A DNA stretch of 64,000 nt, from positions 78,709-142,708 of the forward strand of contig JASIRB010003884.1 in NCBI GenBank assembly GCA_030323885.1, written 5' to 3'. This stretch comes from Branchipolynoe longqiensis. Its lineage: Eukaryota; Annelida; Polychaeta; Phyllodocida; Polynoidae. This document shows positions 10,622 to 20,481 of the stretch, in pieces. Position numbers and translations under genes: made by a program. Within the stretch, counting starts at the first letter, position 1, and each line of letters begins with the position of its first letter. The notes beneath the pieces were generated by a model. It was not told the origin of the DNA, searched no databases, and worked only from the letters and a program-made list of their open reading frames with translations.

Positions 10622-10930
10622 CTGTAGTGGTATGCACTGACCTCTCAGGCAAATAGCCACATAGACAGGTAGGCGTGGGTAGTGTGTTGATATCAGGGAA
10701 TCTAGGTGGTGTAATGGTTAGCACACTGGCCCGGAATGCAGAGAGATGTGGGTTCGAGTCCCGCTCTAGGCACAATATTTTCCATTTTCATCACCCCCAC
10801 GACACTGGTTGCCGTGATCAGGATCCTGTACAAGCTTTGCGCTGTGTGGTTGTTGAACCTACCCTGTGTATGTATGTGTTAGTGCATTGCCTGTATGTAT
10901 GTAATTGTAAGCATTAAAAGACTTACAATT
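10622..10930 (+). repeat. SINE-B, tRNA-headed
   Basis: Lead-in GTAGTGGTATGCACTGACCT, then a tRNA-like part with A-box-like GGTGTAATGGTTAGCACACT and B box GGGTTCGAGTCCC, then CAATATTTTCCATTTTCATC. Copies: 10940-11130, 45430-45600 (minus), 54215-54325 (minus). No intact tRNA cloverleaf, so I treat it as a SINE and not a tRNA gene. Confidence 0.75.
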
Positions 10931-10939
10931 CCAGGGGGA

Positions 10940-11130
10940 CGAGTGTAGTGGTCTGCACTGCCCTCTCAGGCAAGTAGCCACATAGACAGGTAGGCATGGG
11001 TAGTGTGTTGATATCAGGGAGTCTAGGTCGTGTAATGGTTAGCACACTGGCCCGGAATGCAGAGAGATGTGGGTTTGAGTCCCGCTCTAGGCGCAATATT
11101 TCCCATTTTCATCACCCCCACGACAATACT
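10940..11130 (+). repeat. SINE-B, second direct copy
   Basis: Nearly identical to 10622-10810 (about 95% by eye), same orientation, ending in the same CCATTTTCATCACCCCCACG. The direct pair with a roughly 318-bp offset looks like a local tandem duplication that was then truncated. Confidence 0.75.
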
Positions 11131-11700
11131 AATAAAATATTTATTTCCACATGATCAACGACAACACAAGTTGGTATTTGTTCAGTAATGACTATACTTA
11201 TGAGGTGCTTTCCCCATTTAAAAATAACACATACATTACTTATACCATAGAAATAATTAATAGAAAAACAAAAGTAAAAAGCATATCAACATTACCCTCA
11301 ATACTGTGAATTACATCTCAATATTTATGTACTAGACTACTATGTGTCTGGATGATCTGTAATTCACTACGACCTGCAACAGCAAGTTATACTCATTGTA
11401 TTAATTTCTCCTCATAGATATGATCAACAAATCAATTATACAGTCTAAAGGTAAATGGCTATTCCCCAGTCTACATTTACAAAATCAGATCTCCATAATA
11501 TTTGTAATTCCTGATTGGTATCTGATATTGTATATGTTGATCATACGATCTCATCATTTCATCCATGAATAGTTCATATCTACCATAATTGCTAAGGCTC
11601 GAAGACCAGTGCCTTTGTGCTGAAAAAGGTTGTATTCAACTGGAATAACAATTTTGAACACAAAAATAAGTAATTAAAAAAATGATTAACTGATTAACAA
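11131..11700. other. no feature recognised
   Basis: AT-rich intergenic sequence with no coding frame, array or RNA gene that I can recognise. Confidence 0.4.
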
Positions 11701-11705
11701 ACTAA

Positions 11706-12384
11706 AGGCCCTGTCACACTCCGACGTAACGACGTCAGCGTAGGGAGAACGTGAAAAACGTTGAACTTCTCGGCGTAGTATGCAAATTTGGGCACAAGTT
11801 GAACGTGGATGCAGCGTAGTTGACGAGAGTGTAATGTCGGTAAAGCGTAGTGATAGCATCATTCAACGAGAGAGGACGACGTAATTACGCTCACGGAACG
11901 TTATGTACGTTATTCCATCGCCAGAACTACATTGCGTTACGTTACGTGATGTTACATATGTCATGACATGGTGGCGAAATGCTGAACGTATGTTGGACGT
12001 ACGTTCAGCATACGTTCTCCTGACCTTCCCATTACGCTGCGTGGACATGTCCACCGGCTTTAATGTGGGTCAACGTAGTGCAACATAGTGCAACATAGTG
12101 AGCAGCGTTTGACTAATGTCCGTCTAACGTCATTGACGTTCGCCGAACGTGTACAGAACGTACGGCGAACGTAAACCCTTACGTTGGAGTTACATCAAAC
12201 ATTTTGAACATGTTCAAAACCTTGACACGCGCCGAGGTAACATGACGTAACGTGACATAGCTCGATGTCAGTCTAACATCATTCTGACGTCATCATAACG
12301 TAACCCAACATACGTCAACGTAATGACGAAACGTGAGCACGTCAGGCTTACGTTGGCTCGTTACATCATAGTGTGACAGGGGTA
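11706..12384. mobile_element. TAA-flanked MITE (PIF/Harbinger-like), copy A
   Basis: Starts AGGCCCTGTCACACTCCGACG and ends in the inverse, ATAGTGTGACAGGGGTA. It is flanked on both sides by TAA (11703-11705 and 12385-12387). No transposase. The inside is built almost wholly of degenerate ACGT-centred motifs (ACGTTCGCCGAACGT and relatives). A three-base TAA duplication is characteristic of the PIF/Harbinger superfamily (TWA), which is the basis of the assignment. Other copies: 28180-28949, 45640-46087, 48095-49010, 49105-49633. Confidence 0.7.
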
Positions 12385-12387
12385 TAA

Positions 12388-13010
12388 CTAACACCGGACG
12401 TTCGGAAATGAAATTAAAAATAGTACCACTACTATCTAGATTTAAAGTTGCATAGACCGATTGCTTTTGAATTTGTTGCATGCTTTTCAGCGAAATATAT
12501 CAGGTTTATTGTAACCTACTCTTCATGAGTCTCGAGTAACTTTGATGATAAATGGTTCACTTTGGAGCTATTTGAAATGAAACCATCCATAATAATTTCC
12601 CCAAGCAGTCCAAAACCTCTTTAGTTGCCACCGATATTCCACTCTTACACTGATGAAAAGGGACTCCAGCCAAAATAAAGCTATGTGTCAAGAACATTAT
12701 GACCAATACAGGAATGACAGAGTATAACCTCAACCTCTCTCAACCATCTGTAGGACGACTGCCAATCTCCCAAGACTAGCTTTACGGAATGAAGTTTGTT
12801 CATTCCGGCATCGTGTCATTCCTCATCCAGGTAGACATGATGCAGCTGTCAATGTAAAATTTAAGATCTGTATATTGGATACCCAGGTTGGTATTAGGCA
12901 ATTTCCCCGTCCTAATATGACCTTAGATGTTGCTAGGATGTAAAGCAACTAACAAACAAAATAATTAGGCAATTTCAAAGCAGACTTGGTTTGTTTGTTG
13001 TTTGTTTGTT
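12388..13010. other. mostly unassigned; short SINE-A tail at 12905-12960
   Basis: Non-coding. A short plus-strand SINE-A tail (GACCTTAGATGTTGCTAGG followed by an ACAAACAAA run) is visible near 12920. The rest shows only weak similarity to R1 (GGAGCTATTTGAAATGAAA near 12560). Confidence 0.45.
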
Positions 13011-13014
13011 GTTG

Positions 13015-13273
13015 TTTTACGTCCTAGCAACATCTAAGGTCATATCAGGACGGGTACTGACTTGTGACAGTTCGCACTCATGGCGACTTTGTAGTGCTGC
13101 CCCACTGGAAGACCAGGCCGCCAGCACCATGACCTGATATCCCACTCAGTCACATTATCCTGACACTGAGCTAACCAGTCCTTGTCATATCCTAATAATG
13201 CCGAGTGCCAGGCTAGGAAGCGACAAGTATCAATTTTTAAGTCATTGGTTTGACTCGACCATGATTCGGACTT
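13015..13273 (-). repeat. SINE-A with core domain (minus strand)
   Basis: Read on the minus strand: core ATAATGTGACTGAGTGGGAT, GGTCATGGTGCTGGCGGCC, then tail GACCTTAGATGTTGCTAGG and an A/C-rich end. The head side is cut by the foldback element starting at 13274. Confidence 0.8.
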
Positions 13274-14010
13274 GGGCCCATATGTATGAGCCCGGGTTAG
13301 CCGTCGTAACCCTGGGTCGTGTGGATTTCCCGGGTTAGCGGCCAAAAGTGCGTATGTATGTGTCGGGGTTAAACTAACTCGGGGAGTTTAAAGTCGCCTG
13401 CACTAATCCCATGCGAAAGGAGGGTTAAAGGTGGGGTTAGGCACCGATTATGGCCAAATCTATTCAATGTGATCATATTTAACAGAATTACATACGCAAT
13501 AAGTGAAATTTTATCAATTTAACCCTAAATTCGAACCCTCCTTAAGGCTACCGCCGCATTGGCGGCGATATTAATAGTTATATTTTCGAATCGACGAATG
13601 TACAGTCAACAAACCACCGCCGCCGCCAGTATGGAAAGCGATGTCGATGCGGCGGCGGCGGCTATTTGTTTACTTTACGTTCGTCGATTCGAAAATATAA
13701 ATATTAATATCGCCGCCAATGCGGCGGTAGCCTTAAGGAGGGTTCGAATTTAGGATTAAATTGATAAAAATGTCACTTATTGCGTATGTAATTCTGTTAA
13801 ATATGATAGCATTTAATATATTTGAGCCTAATAAGTGGCTACAAATGCAGAGGGATTTCCCAAATCTATAAATAACTGAAACGTTAGCTAACCTGCGCAC
13901 GCTTTGGACCCATACATCCCCCGTGACACATTTGGAACCCTGGGGTTAGCTAACCCGGCACCCTCCTTTAACCCCGGTCCGGTTAAAAAGTGGCTCATAC
14001 ATATAGGCCC
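13274..14010. mobile_element. foldback element, 0.74 kb, with long inverted arms
   Basis: Outer ends GGGCCCATATGTATGAGCC and GGCTCATACATATAGGCCC are mutual inverse complements with one mismatch. Inner arms (about 13470-13610 and 13675-13812) are almost perfect inverse copies, each with CCGCCGCATTGGCGGCGAT-like palindromes. The centre (13610-13680) is again GCC/GGC-rich and self-complementary. No transposase. The 64-codon frame at 13559-13753 is a product of the palindrome. It sits at the head end of a SINE-A. No clear target duplication. Confidence 0.75.
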
Positions 14011-16050
14011 TGGTAGCCAGGTTTGACTTTTCATTACCCCAAGTACTAACGTGACTGATCAAGGGTGTTGGATGGCTGGCTTATGGACACAATTACATGA
14101 AGCTACAGTCTACTTGGCTAGATATGAAGAGTTCAGGCGCAAAACCACGTAAATCCCAATCCAAATATGGAGACAAGCATAGGAAACAAGCCTTAAAAGA
14201 GTTAATTTATGTTATATTCCTTCTCTTTTGTTCATTTCTGAATAACCATATTCTCATATGAAAAGTGGAATTAATGAGAATTCAAATTATTTTCTGGTAA
14301 AAATCTGTTATTTAAACTATACGTTTGGATTTGGCGTTTACCTGGTTTTGCACCATATATATTATTCATATATAGTTCGCCTGCTTATCTGTCATAGTCG
14401 ACCACTTTTCAAATGCAAAATTTTATGAAATCTTGTAGAATAATAGACTTCTAAAGGTTGAATGTAAAAGAATCCAGTGGCCACAATCTTGGTGTTTGTG
14501 TATTCTCTCCCAGTTCCGCAATGCTATGCCAATATACTGATATAGATTTATATAAAGACTGTATGCTGGAACCGGTACCTGCGCAGCTTGTTGATTCATA
14601 TCAGACCAGCCGGGGCTCGGATGTAGAAGTGGTCAGGGGCGTAGCTAGACCTATAAAGATGTGTACTCCTAATTTTGGCAGGGGGTTTAGGGGGCCGCTT
14701 AAGCTTAAGCTGGCGGATTTTACATATTTTAGACTCTCCGGACTACTACATGCCTCCTCTCTCTCTCTCTCTCTTTATTATTTTTTAATTTAATTTTCTT
14801 TCGACAAAACGATGTGGACGTTTTGGCGTACGCGCGTACGCCTAGCTATGCCCCTGGTGGTCATCTGTCATCCCTACTGGGAGTGGGTGTGGATGTTTCA
14901 GCTAAGCTGGTGGAGGATTTATTGATCGATTGTTGTGGTTTTATACCCCAGATGCATCTGAGATGATATCAGGATAGACACCGACGTGAGATGTAGATTC
15001 CGAAAGGATTCATAGTGTTGCTAGAATACCAGACCTCCAGCATCAGGATATGATATCCCACTCAGCCATATTATTATCCTTATATTACAGTTGCATAGTT
15101 TAGCGTTTCTGACATATTTTTGGATAAATATATTAGGGTGCTCAATACAATCTACGTTGGAGTTCCTTTTGTTTTAAAGGGTTACCGTTGGAGCTATTTG
15201 AAGTGAAAACATTGATTAATATTCAAATCCATTGCTTGACATCATAGATTTTGACGATGGCATGTTATCATGACCTTACTATGAAAAGGTTCTATCGGAC
15301 AAAGTGAACGAATTGGTGTTATGGATGTAAAAATGTTCTATCTACAAAAGGCTATCATGCAGATACACAACTGTTTCTCAACTGGTATTTTTCACTGAGA
15401 TATATTTAAAACAATATTGTTCTGTCTGCTTTGCTATCCTGTAGTCACACAGCTTCAGTCCTCATTATCTCGAAAGAACCAATTTGTCAGATAGAACCTT
15501 TTTATAATAAGGTCGCGTTATATTAAATTAAGTTTATGTGTATGTATAAATGTTTACCTTTATGCAAATATTATATAAGCGGTGAAAGTGAATCTATTGT
15601 GTGCTGATTCTGGAAGGTTCTATGATACAGCTAGAGCGGCTTGGAGCCCTGTTGCTTGTTGGGGCAGGTAAGCAAAGCAGTAACTACACAGCAGTAACTA
15701 CTGTGCGATGGCTACACCATTAGCTAAGTTGGATCTGTAGGATAAAGTGAAGTGTTTATGCAGAATAACCGACAAGCACCATCTGGCCCAAAATGAAACC
15801 ATGACTACCATGTTTGAGCTGAAGCTGCCATCATCCCAATCATCAAATTGGGTGTTGTTTTACAGAAACTGGACACATCCCATATATAATGCCCTATTCA
15901 ATATGAATTTAATAGACTCTAACTCGAAAATAGAACTATAAATTCTATTTTACAGAAAACAACTGAAAGGGATTTGTCAGGTTTTCCACCCGAACACATC
16001 AAATTTGGTTAAGTGCTTTTATTTGGTTTCGATAAATGTTATTCTTTCAC
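14011..16050. other. unassigned AT-rich stretch
   Basis: No coding frame stands out. At 14480-14600 there is similarity to one arm of the 10053-10565 repeat. A (CT)n run lies at 14757-14773. Degenerate SINE-A core traces are possible near 15040-15090 (GATATCCCACTCAGCCATAT). Otherwise nothing recognised. Confidence 0.4.
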
Positions 16051-16059
16051 ACTTTAAAA

Positions 16060-16385
16060 TTGTATATTATGATGAAAATATAAACTTTTCGAAATCAAAG
16101 CACTGCATTAGATTTGATCACACATATCCAATTCACACTATGGTGCTCGTATTAAACAATTATTGCTACATAGAAGGAATATTCAATTAATTTAATAGAA
16201 CTTGTCAATATTGCAAGTCGACCAATCCCCTCATGTCTGGCATGTCTACACCAAAATTATCTAGCATGTTTCCACTTCAAATAACTCCACAGGTAGCCAG
16301 TTATCAGAATAATTACTGCGAAGTAAACTAAAGTACATTATTTCAATGAACTCGATATATTTATTTAGTAAATAAAAAAAGCTTT
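16060..16385 (+). repeat. R1 MITE-like repeat, diverged copy
   Basis: Shares TAGATTTGATCACACATATC and CTACATAGAAGGAATATTC with the R1 copies at 554 and 47303. Ends are degraded. Confidence 0.5.
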
Positions 16386-16514
16386 GAGCTATTTACAATC
16401 CTCAGCAAAAGCATATGTGATCTGTATTCGTTTTGGTCCATCACCAAATGATGTTTTCTGTTCAAAGATTGGTTGCCTGATGTAATAGTCACCACTCCAT
16501 TGGTCAATTTAGTT

Positions 16515-16562
16515 CATTTCGGGGGTGGGGTGGGGTGGGGGTGGGGTGGGGTTGGGTGGATG
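16515..16562 (+). repeat. G-run cluster (quadruplex-capable)
   Basis: Repeated GGGGTGGGGTGGGG runs on the plus strand, with more than four runs of at least three G in 45 bp. This could fold as a G-quadruplex. The C-rich strand partner CCCCCCCCACC lies at 16767-16790. Confidence 0.6.
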
Positions 16563-16674
16563 GGTGGTGGTGTCTGTTAGTCTAGTGTCTCATTTTGTAG
16601 CCCTCAATTTACACAATGGACACCGACTGATTTTCACTAAGGCTGCCATTAATTGTGGAAGCACAGTTATTGCA

Positions 16675-16725
16675 TTCCCCCGTCCTGATATGACCTTAGA
16701 TGTTGCCAGGACGTTGTACCCCAAC
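16675..16725 (+). repeat. SINE-A tail fragment
   Basis: CCGTCCTGATATGACCTTAG ATGTTGCCAGGACGT, the SINE-A tail alone. Confidence 0.6.
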
Positions 16726-16857
16726 AGCCACCCTATTGCATTACTAAATAAACACACAACTATCATCCCCCCCCCCCACCTCCCACCCCATCCCCCAACC
16801 ACTAACCGGACACAATGGTCAAACTAGGTAGTGTATTCATTACCACATGTCGGTTCG

Positions 16858-16988
16858 TTGGTTGTTGGAGTTTTACGTTCTGGCAACATCTAAGGTCATA
16901 TCAGGGTGCGTATTGACTTGTGATAATATGCACTCATGGTGACTTTATAGTGCTGCCGCACTGAAAGGCCAGGCCGCCAGCACCAGAC
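16858..16988 (-). repeat. SINE-A 3' part (minus strand)
   Basis: Minus-strand tail and half of the core (GGTGCTGGCGGCCTGG … CACCATGAGTGCATATTATC). The 5' half is missing beyond 16988. Confidence 0.65.
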
Positions 16989-17078
16989 TTATTAAACAGC
17001 ACAATGTGCCCATTGCCATTTGGTATTAAATATATATACATATATATAATATATATATATACATACATACATACATAT

Positions 17079-17254
17079 AGTAAAACCTCTCTAAATCGAC
17101 CGACCATAGTACCGACATTAAGTGGTCCATTTAGCGAGATGGTCGGTTTAGGGAGTTAGAATATCCTTACAATGGTATCGTTGGGAACCAATTTAGCGAT
17201 CGATATAGGGGAGTGGTCGATCTGTGGAGGGGTCGGTATAGAGAGGTTTTACTG
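17079..17254. mobile_element. Tc1/mariner-pogo-like MITE
   Basis: Left end AGTAAAACCTCTCTAAATCG and right end TATAGAGAGGTTTTACTG are inverse complements, with TA at the right flank and TATA at the left (first C of CAGT lost). Internal GGTCGGTTTAGGG / GGTCGGTATAGAG motifs repeat. About 176 bp, no transposase. Ends of the CAGT…ACTG kind with TA targets are typical of pogo/Tigger-type MITEs. Confidence 0.65.
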
Positions 17255-17259
17255 TATTT

Positions 17260-17765
17260 TCCTTATTCCATTGATTATATATGTAGATACAAGTAATGCA
17301 ATAATGAACACACATATGCCAGTGTGTGACGCGAGAGGGGCGGCCGACCGGCAATTAACCCGACAGCTGGGAGGGGGTGGGGGCACTCCACCAATGCGCA
17401 CAGAGGAAATATAGGGTATACATGTTACCCTTGCAATTTATTCTCACATAATGTGTTATACATCACATAATCAATGGAATAATGAAGTACTAGTGGCTTG
17501 GTCGGTTTATAAAGGATACTAATACCACCGGGTACCTCGGAGTGAAGGCGATAATAGGATCTGACATACCTTGTGCTGGTCCCCGACTGTGACCTTATTG
17601 TCAACATGTCTGTTCTGCTGATACCAGTACTCTGCGATAATGTGGGGTCAACAAGCAGCTCCGGTTGGGACCCTCTTACTGCTTGACTCCTTCCCGACCA
17701 CATTCACTTATTAGCAGACCACCTTCATTTTGTCCCAGAAATTAGAAATTAGAAAGAAAGATATT
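17260..17765. other. no feature recognised
   Basis: Non-coding sequence between the MITE and SINE-C. A 92-codon minus-strand frame at 17425-17703 has no recognisable motif. Confidence 0.4.
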
Positions 17766-17771
17766 AGGATG

Positions 17772-18085
17772 GAGTTCTCTGTGGCGGAGTGGTTAGAGTG
17801 TCTGACTTTTTTCTAGGTCAGACTCCTAATCTGAGGGTCGGCGGTTCGATTCCCTGTGCCCCCAGCTCTGCCAATTTGGATTGCCACCGCTGTGTATAAC
17901 TTACAGTGTCATCAAAGGCCTGTTGCTCTCATACCATGTCTATGTGGTGTGGGAGGTTAAAAATCCCTTGGGTCGGTAAAAGGGTAGGCTTGGGCTTTCT
18001 ATCGACCAGCAGTGGAATGAGGAAGACCAGTCGTCTATGACTGAAATTTCCCCTGCTTAAGCAACTAATGGACAAAAAAAAAAAG
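17772..18085 (+). repeat. SINE-C, tRNA-headed
   Basis: The head has A-box-like TGGCGGAGTGGTTAGAGTGT and B box GGCGGTTCGATTCCC with a long variable-arm-like insertion, suggesting a Leu/Ser-type tRNA ancestor. The body includes GGTTAAAAATCCCTTGGGTC and GGGCTTTCTATCGACCAGC, ending near an A-rich tract at 18073. Other copies: 37620-37800 (headless) and 52555-52855 (minus). Confidence 0.8.
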
Positions 18086-18119
18086 AAGAAGGATAAGCCA
18101 TAGCTTTAACACATTTATT

Positions 18120-19100
18120 TTAGGGGTGGAGGCTAATTCTGGACATGAGACGGAGCTATAGTATGGCATTTTATTAGGTCAATGAATGAGTGAGGATAAG
18201 GTCAATAGGTAATGAATCAGTTCAAGTGGGGACAATAGGCAGGTCGTACAATAGGGAAATCATGACAAGAATATGGTATACAGGCAGAACAATAAGAGAT
18301 ATAGGCCCTCGAAGTAGGTGGGTCGTACAATAGGGGAAGTATGTCAAGAATAAGGTCAACAGGCAGGGATAGTACAAGTAGGTCGCTCAAGTCAAGAAGG
18401 CCAATAGGAGGCATGAATAGGACAAATAGGCCCTGTTAGTCAGGTAAGGTCAATAGGAGCAAATCAATAGGGCAATTAGGTCATAAGTTTCTGCATGACC
18501 CGGGCCTCAAACCTCATCGTTAAAAGTCTTAAGTAGGGTCAGGTGGGGCGGTGAGAACATAGGGGAGGTCGTGATCGTCCGGCGTCTGGAGGAGAAGTGC
18601 CGATGGGGTGGTGGGGGTGACGGAAGTGACGTCAGAGTGGGGTTGCCGGGTACAAGCACAGGTGTCAACACATGGAGTTAAGGGCGCCTATGAATAAAAG
18701 GGGGAAGGGGGGGAGGTGTAGGGGGAATGGGAGGGCAAGGGTGGGTCAGCTCTGGCTCGTCCCCGAATTACCCACATTGCCCAAGCAATATGGACAAGGC
18801 AACTAATCGCATTATTTTGGGTATGTCCATAAATAGGTGTCAAGTACAAGAAGACATGGTTACTCCCACAGCCCTGAGACAGGGCTGATGAACAAACCCA
18901 TTAGAACAAGTGGCAGAAAACTGGGTAAGACTAACAGACATGAGCGCATCCATTCTTAATCGAAGAAGCAAAATATGTTCTTCTCATACCTCTAAAACTA
19001 TATTTACCCACTGCTTTTTAATGAAGAATTCATGAAGAATGTAGATTAATAGACTTTAAAACGTGAATTGGTCGACTTGCAATATTGAGAGGTTCTATTA
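18120..19100. other. unassigned; degenerate GGTC(A/G)-AATAGG tandem motifs at 18170-18480
   Basis: Short degenerate repeats based on AGGTCAATAGG and GGTCGTACAATAGGG recur about ten times between 18170 and 18480. The rest (G-rich 18540-18760, then AT-rich) shows no gene. Confidence 0.4.
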
Positions 19101-19129
19101 CTATATTGTATAGCCCATTCTGAGGCTGC

Positions 19130-19310
19130 TATATTGGATTGTTGTTTTTTTGCATTCTCTATCGATTTCTCAACTGTAGGCCAATATAGATCAATGTTAT
19201 GCACTGGAACGACTACTCCCACAGTGAATTCCTATTTGAAGCAGTTTTTGCTCGGAGTTAGACATAATTGTCATTCACCGAGCGGGGATACGCTGGCGTT
19301 GACCATTCAC
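19130..19310 (+). repeat. single arm of the 10053-10565 MITE-like family
   Basis: TTTGCATTCTCTATCGATTTCTCAA … CAGTGAATTCCTATTTGAAGCAG matches the right arm at 10440-10565. No second arm nearby. Confidence 0.5.
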
Positions 19311-19314
19311 AGGT

Positions 19315-19778
19315 GGCGCCAGCGGCGAAATTAGGAACCAGCACCAACGTAATATGCATACAGATCAGCGATGATTTAACTGGTATTTGGCCTGTCATTT
19401 GTGTATCCTCCCATAATTCATTATAGACCATATGTATAGCTATCTCTCAATTTGTTCTTTAAAAGAGGGACAGAAAAATGTATTATTACTGTTGCTGGTA
19501 GTTTTGTCTTTCAATTATTTCTTTTGTGTAGTTGGGGTTGTGGTTTGGTTAGCACTCGGTGCCTGCCCAATGCAGATAAATGGGTTGGTGGTGTCAGCGT
19601 TCTCTGATAGGAGCCGTGACAGGTGCGAGGCGCTAAGGAGCTATTAAGAGGTGAAAGCAGAGGTCGCCACTGTTCCTCTTTGACCTTTCCTGATCTGAGA
19701 CAGGTGATCGCCATCCTCCCCGCTCATTGGTTAAACAAACTTTCTAAAAGGTTCACTAACACAACAAAAGCAACTTTA
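19315..19778. other. no feature recognised
   Basis: Non-coding DNA up to the target duplication of the next element. Short frames here have no motif. Confidence 0.4.
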
Positions 19779-19791
19779 TATATCCACAAGT

Positions 19792-20283
19792 CATCATCAT
19801 CATCATGCTGTCGGTCACGATGCGACAAAGACTGCTTTCATTACTTGACTGCCGCTCTCCATTTAGCTCTCTGCTGTGAGAGTTGCATCCATGAGTCGGT
19901 CTTAATGTGTCTCAGCTTCAGGTTTCTCTTGATGGTATCATTTCATGAAAGCTGGCTGCAAAAGTGTTGAAGTGCTGCTGGCTTTTGCAAGTTACCAGAG
20001 ACACTCTCTCGGGGAGCAAATAGCGGTTTCACAGCTGCAAGAACATGTCAAGACAGGCGCAAAACTATTTGTCCCTGCAGTGGCTGGTCAGGAGATGTTG
20101 GGAGTTCCATACATCAACTGCCCTTAATGCTGCCACAGTGACATGGTTTTCTGTTTAGGGTTTACTCCCTTAGCCTTCGGTTCTGTCAAGAACCTGTACC
20201 ACAAGGCAGTGGTTTACAACTCTGCAAGGCAGGGGTGTCAAACTCCCTGAGTTATTGCTATACCTGCAATACCTGCATACCAC
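19792..20283 (-). mobile_element. internally deleted RTE-like LINE (copy 2) with 13-bp TSD
   Basis: Minus strand. The 5' leader (20283 down to about 19949) is fused directly to the last ~150 bp of the element (end of ORF, stop, 3' end with an (ATG)n tail). Essentially the whole coding region is missing compared with the copy at 20482-23531. The insert is bracketed by a perfect direct repeat TATATCCACAAGT at 19779-19791 and 20284-20296. The deleted form therefore moved as a unit, or was deleted during insertion. Confidence 0.85.
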
Positions 20284-20296
20284 TATATCCACAAGT

Positions 20297-20469
20297 ATGA
20301 TGATCGAATATGAGTAAGTATAGTTTGTACTTTTTTGGTGAAACTCCTCACCACTTACAAACCACCTATCAACAGTTGCCAATTGGCATGGTTGTTCATA
20401 TGTATAAGCACCTGTTAACTGATAGGTGGCGCTCCAACCATCACATGGTAGTGCTCCTGCTAATTGTGA
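20297..20469. other. spacer between two LINE copies
   Basis: About 170 bp of non-repetitive sequence without recognisable features. Confidence 0.4.
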
Positions 20470-20481
20470 GCAGTATGTCTT

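Noticed and set aside
10690..10775. Possible tRNA gene (A-box and B-box like motifs)
   Set aside because: Acceptor arms do not pair properly, and the same sequence occurs as dispersed copies with conserved non-tRNA flanks; it is a SINE head.
17772..17865. Possible tRNA-Leu/Ser gene
   Set aside because: No clean cloverleaf; part of SINE-C, present elsewhere with the same body.
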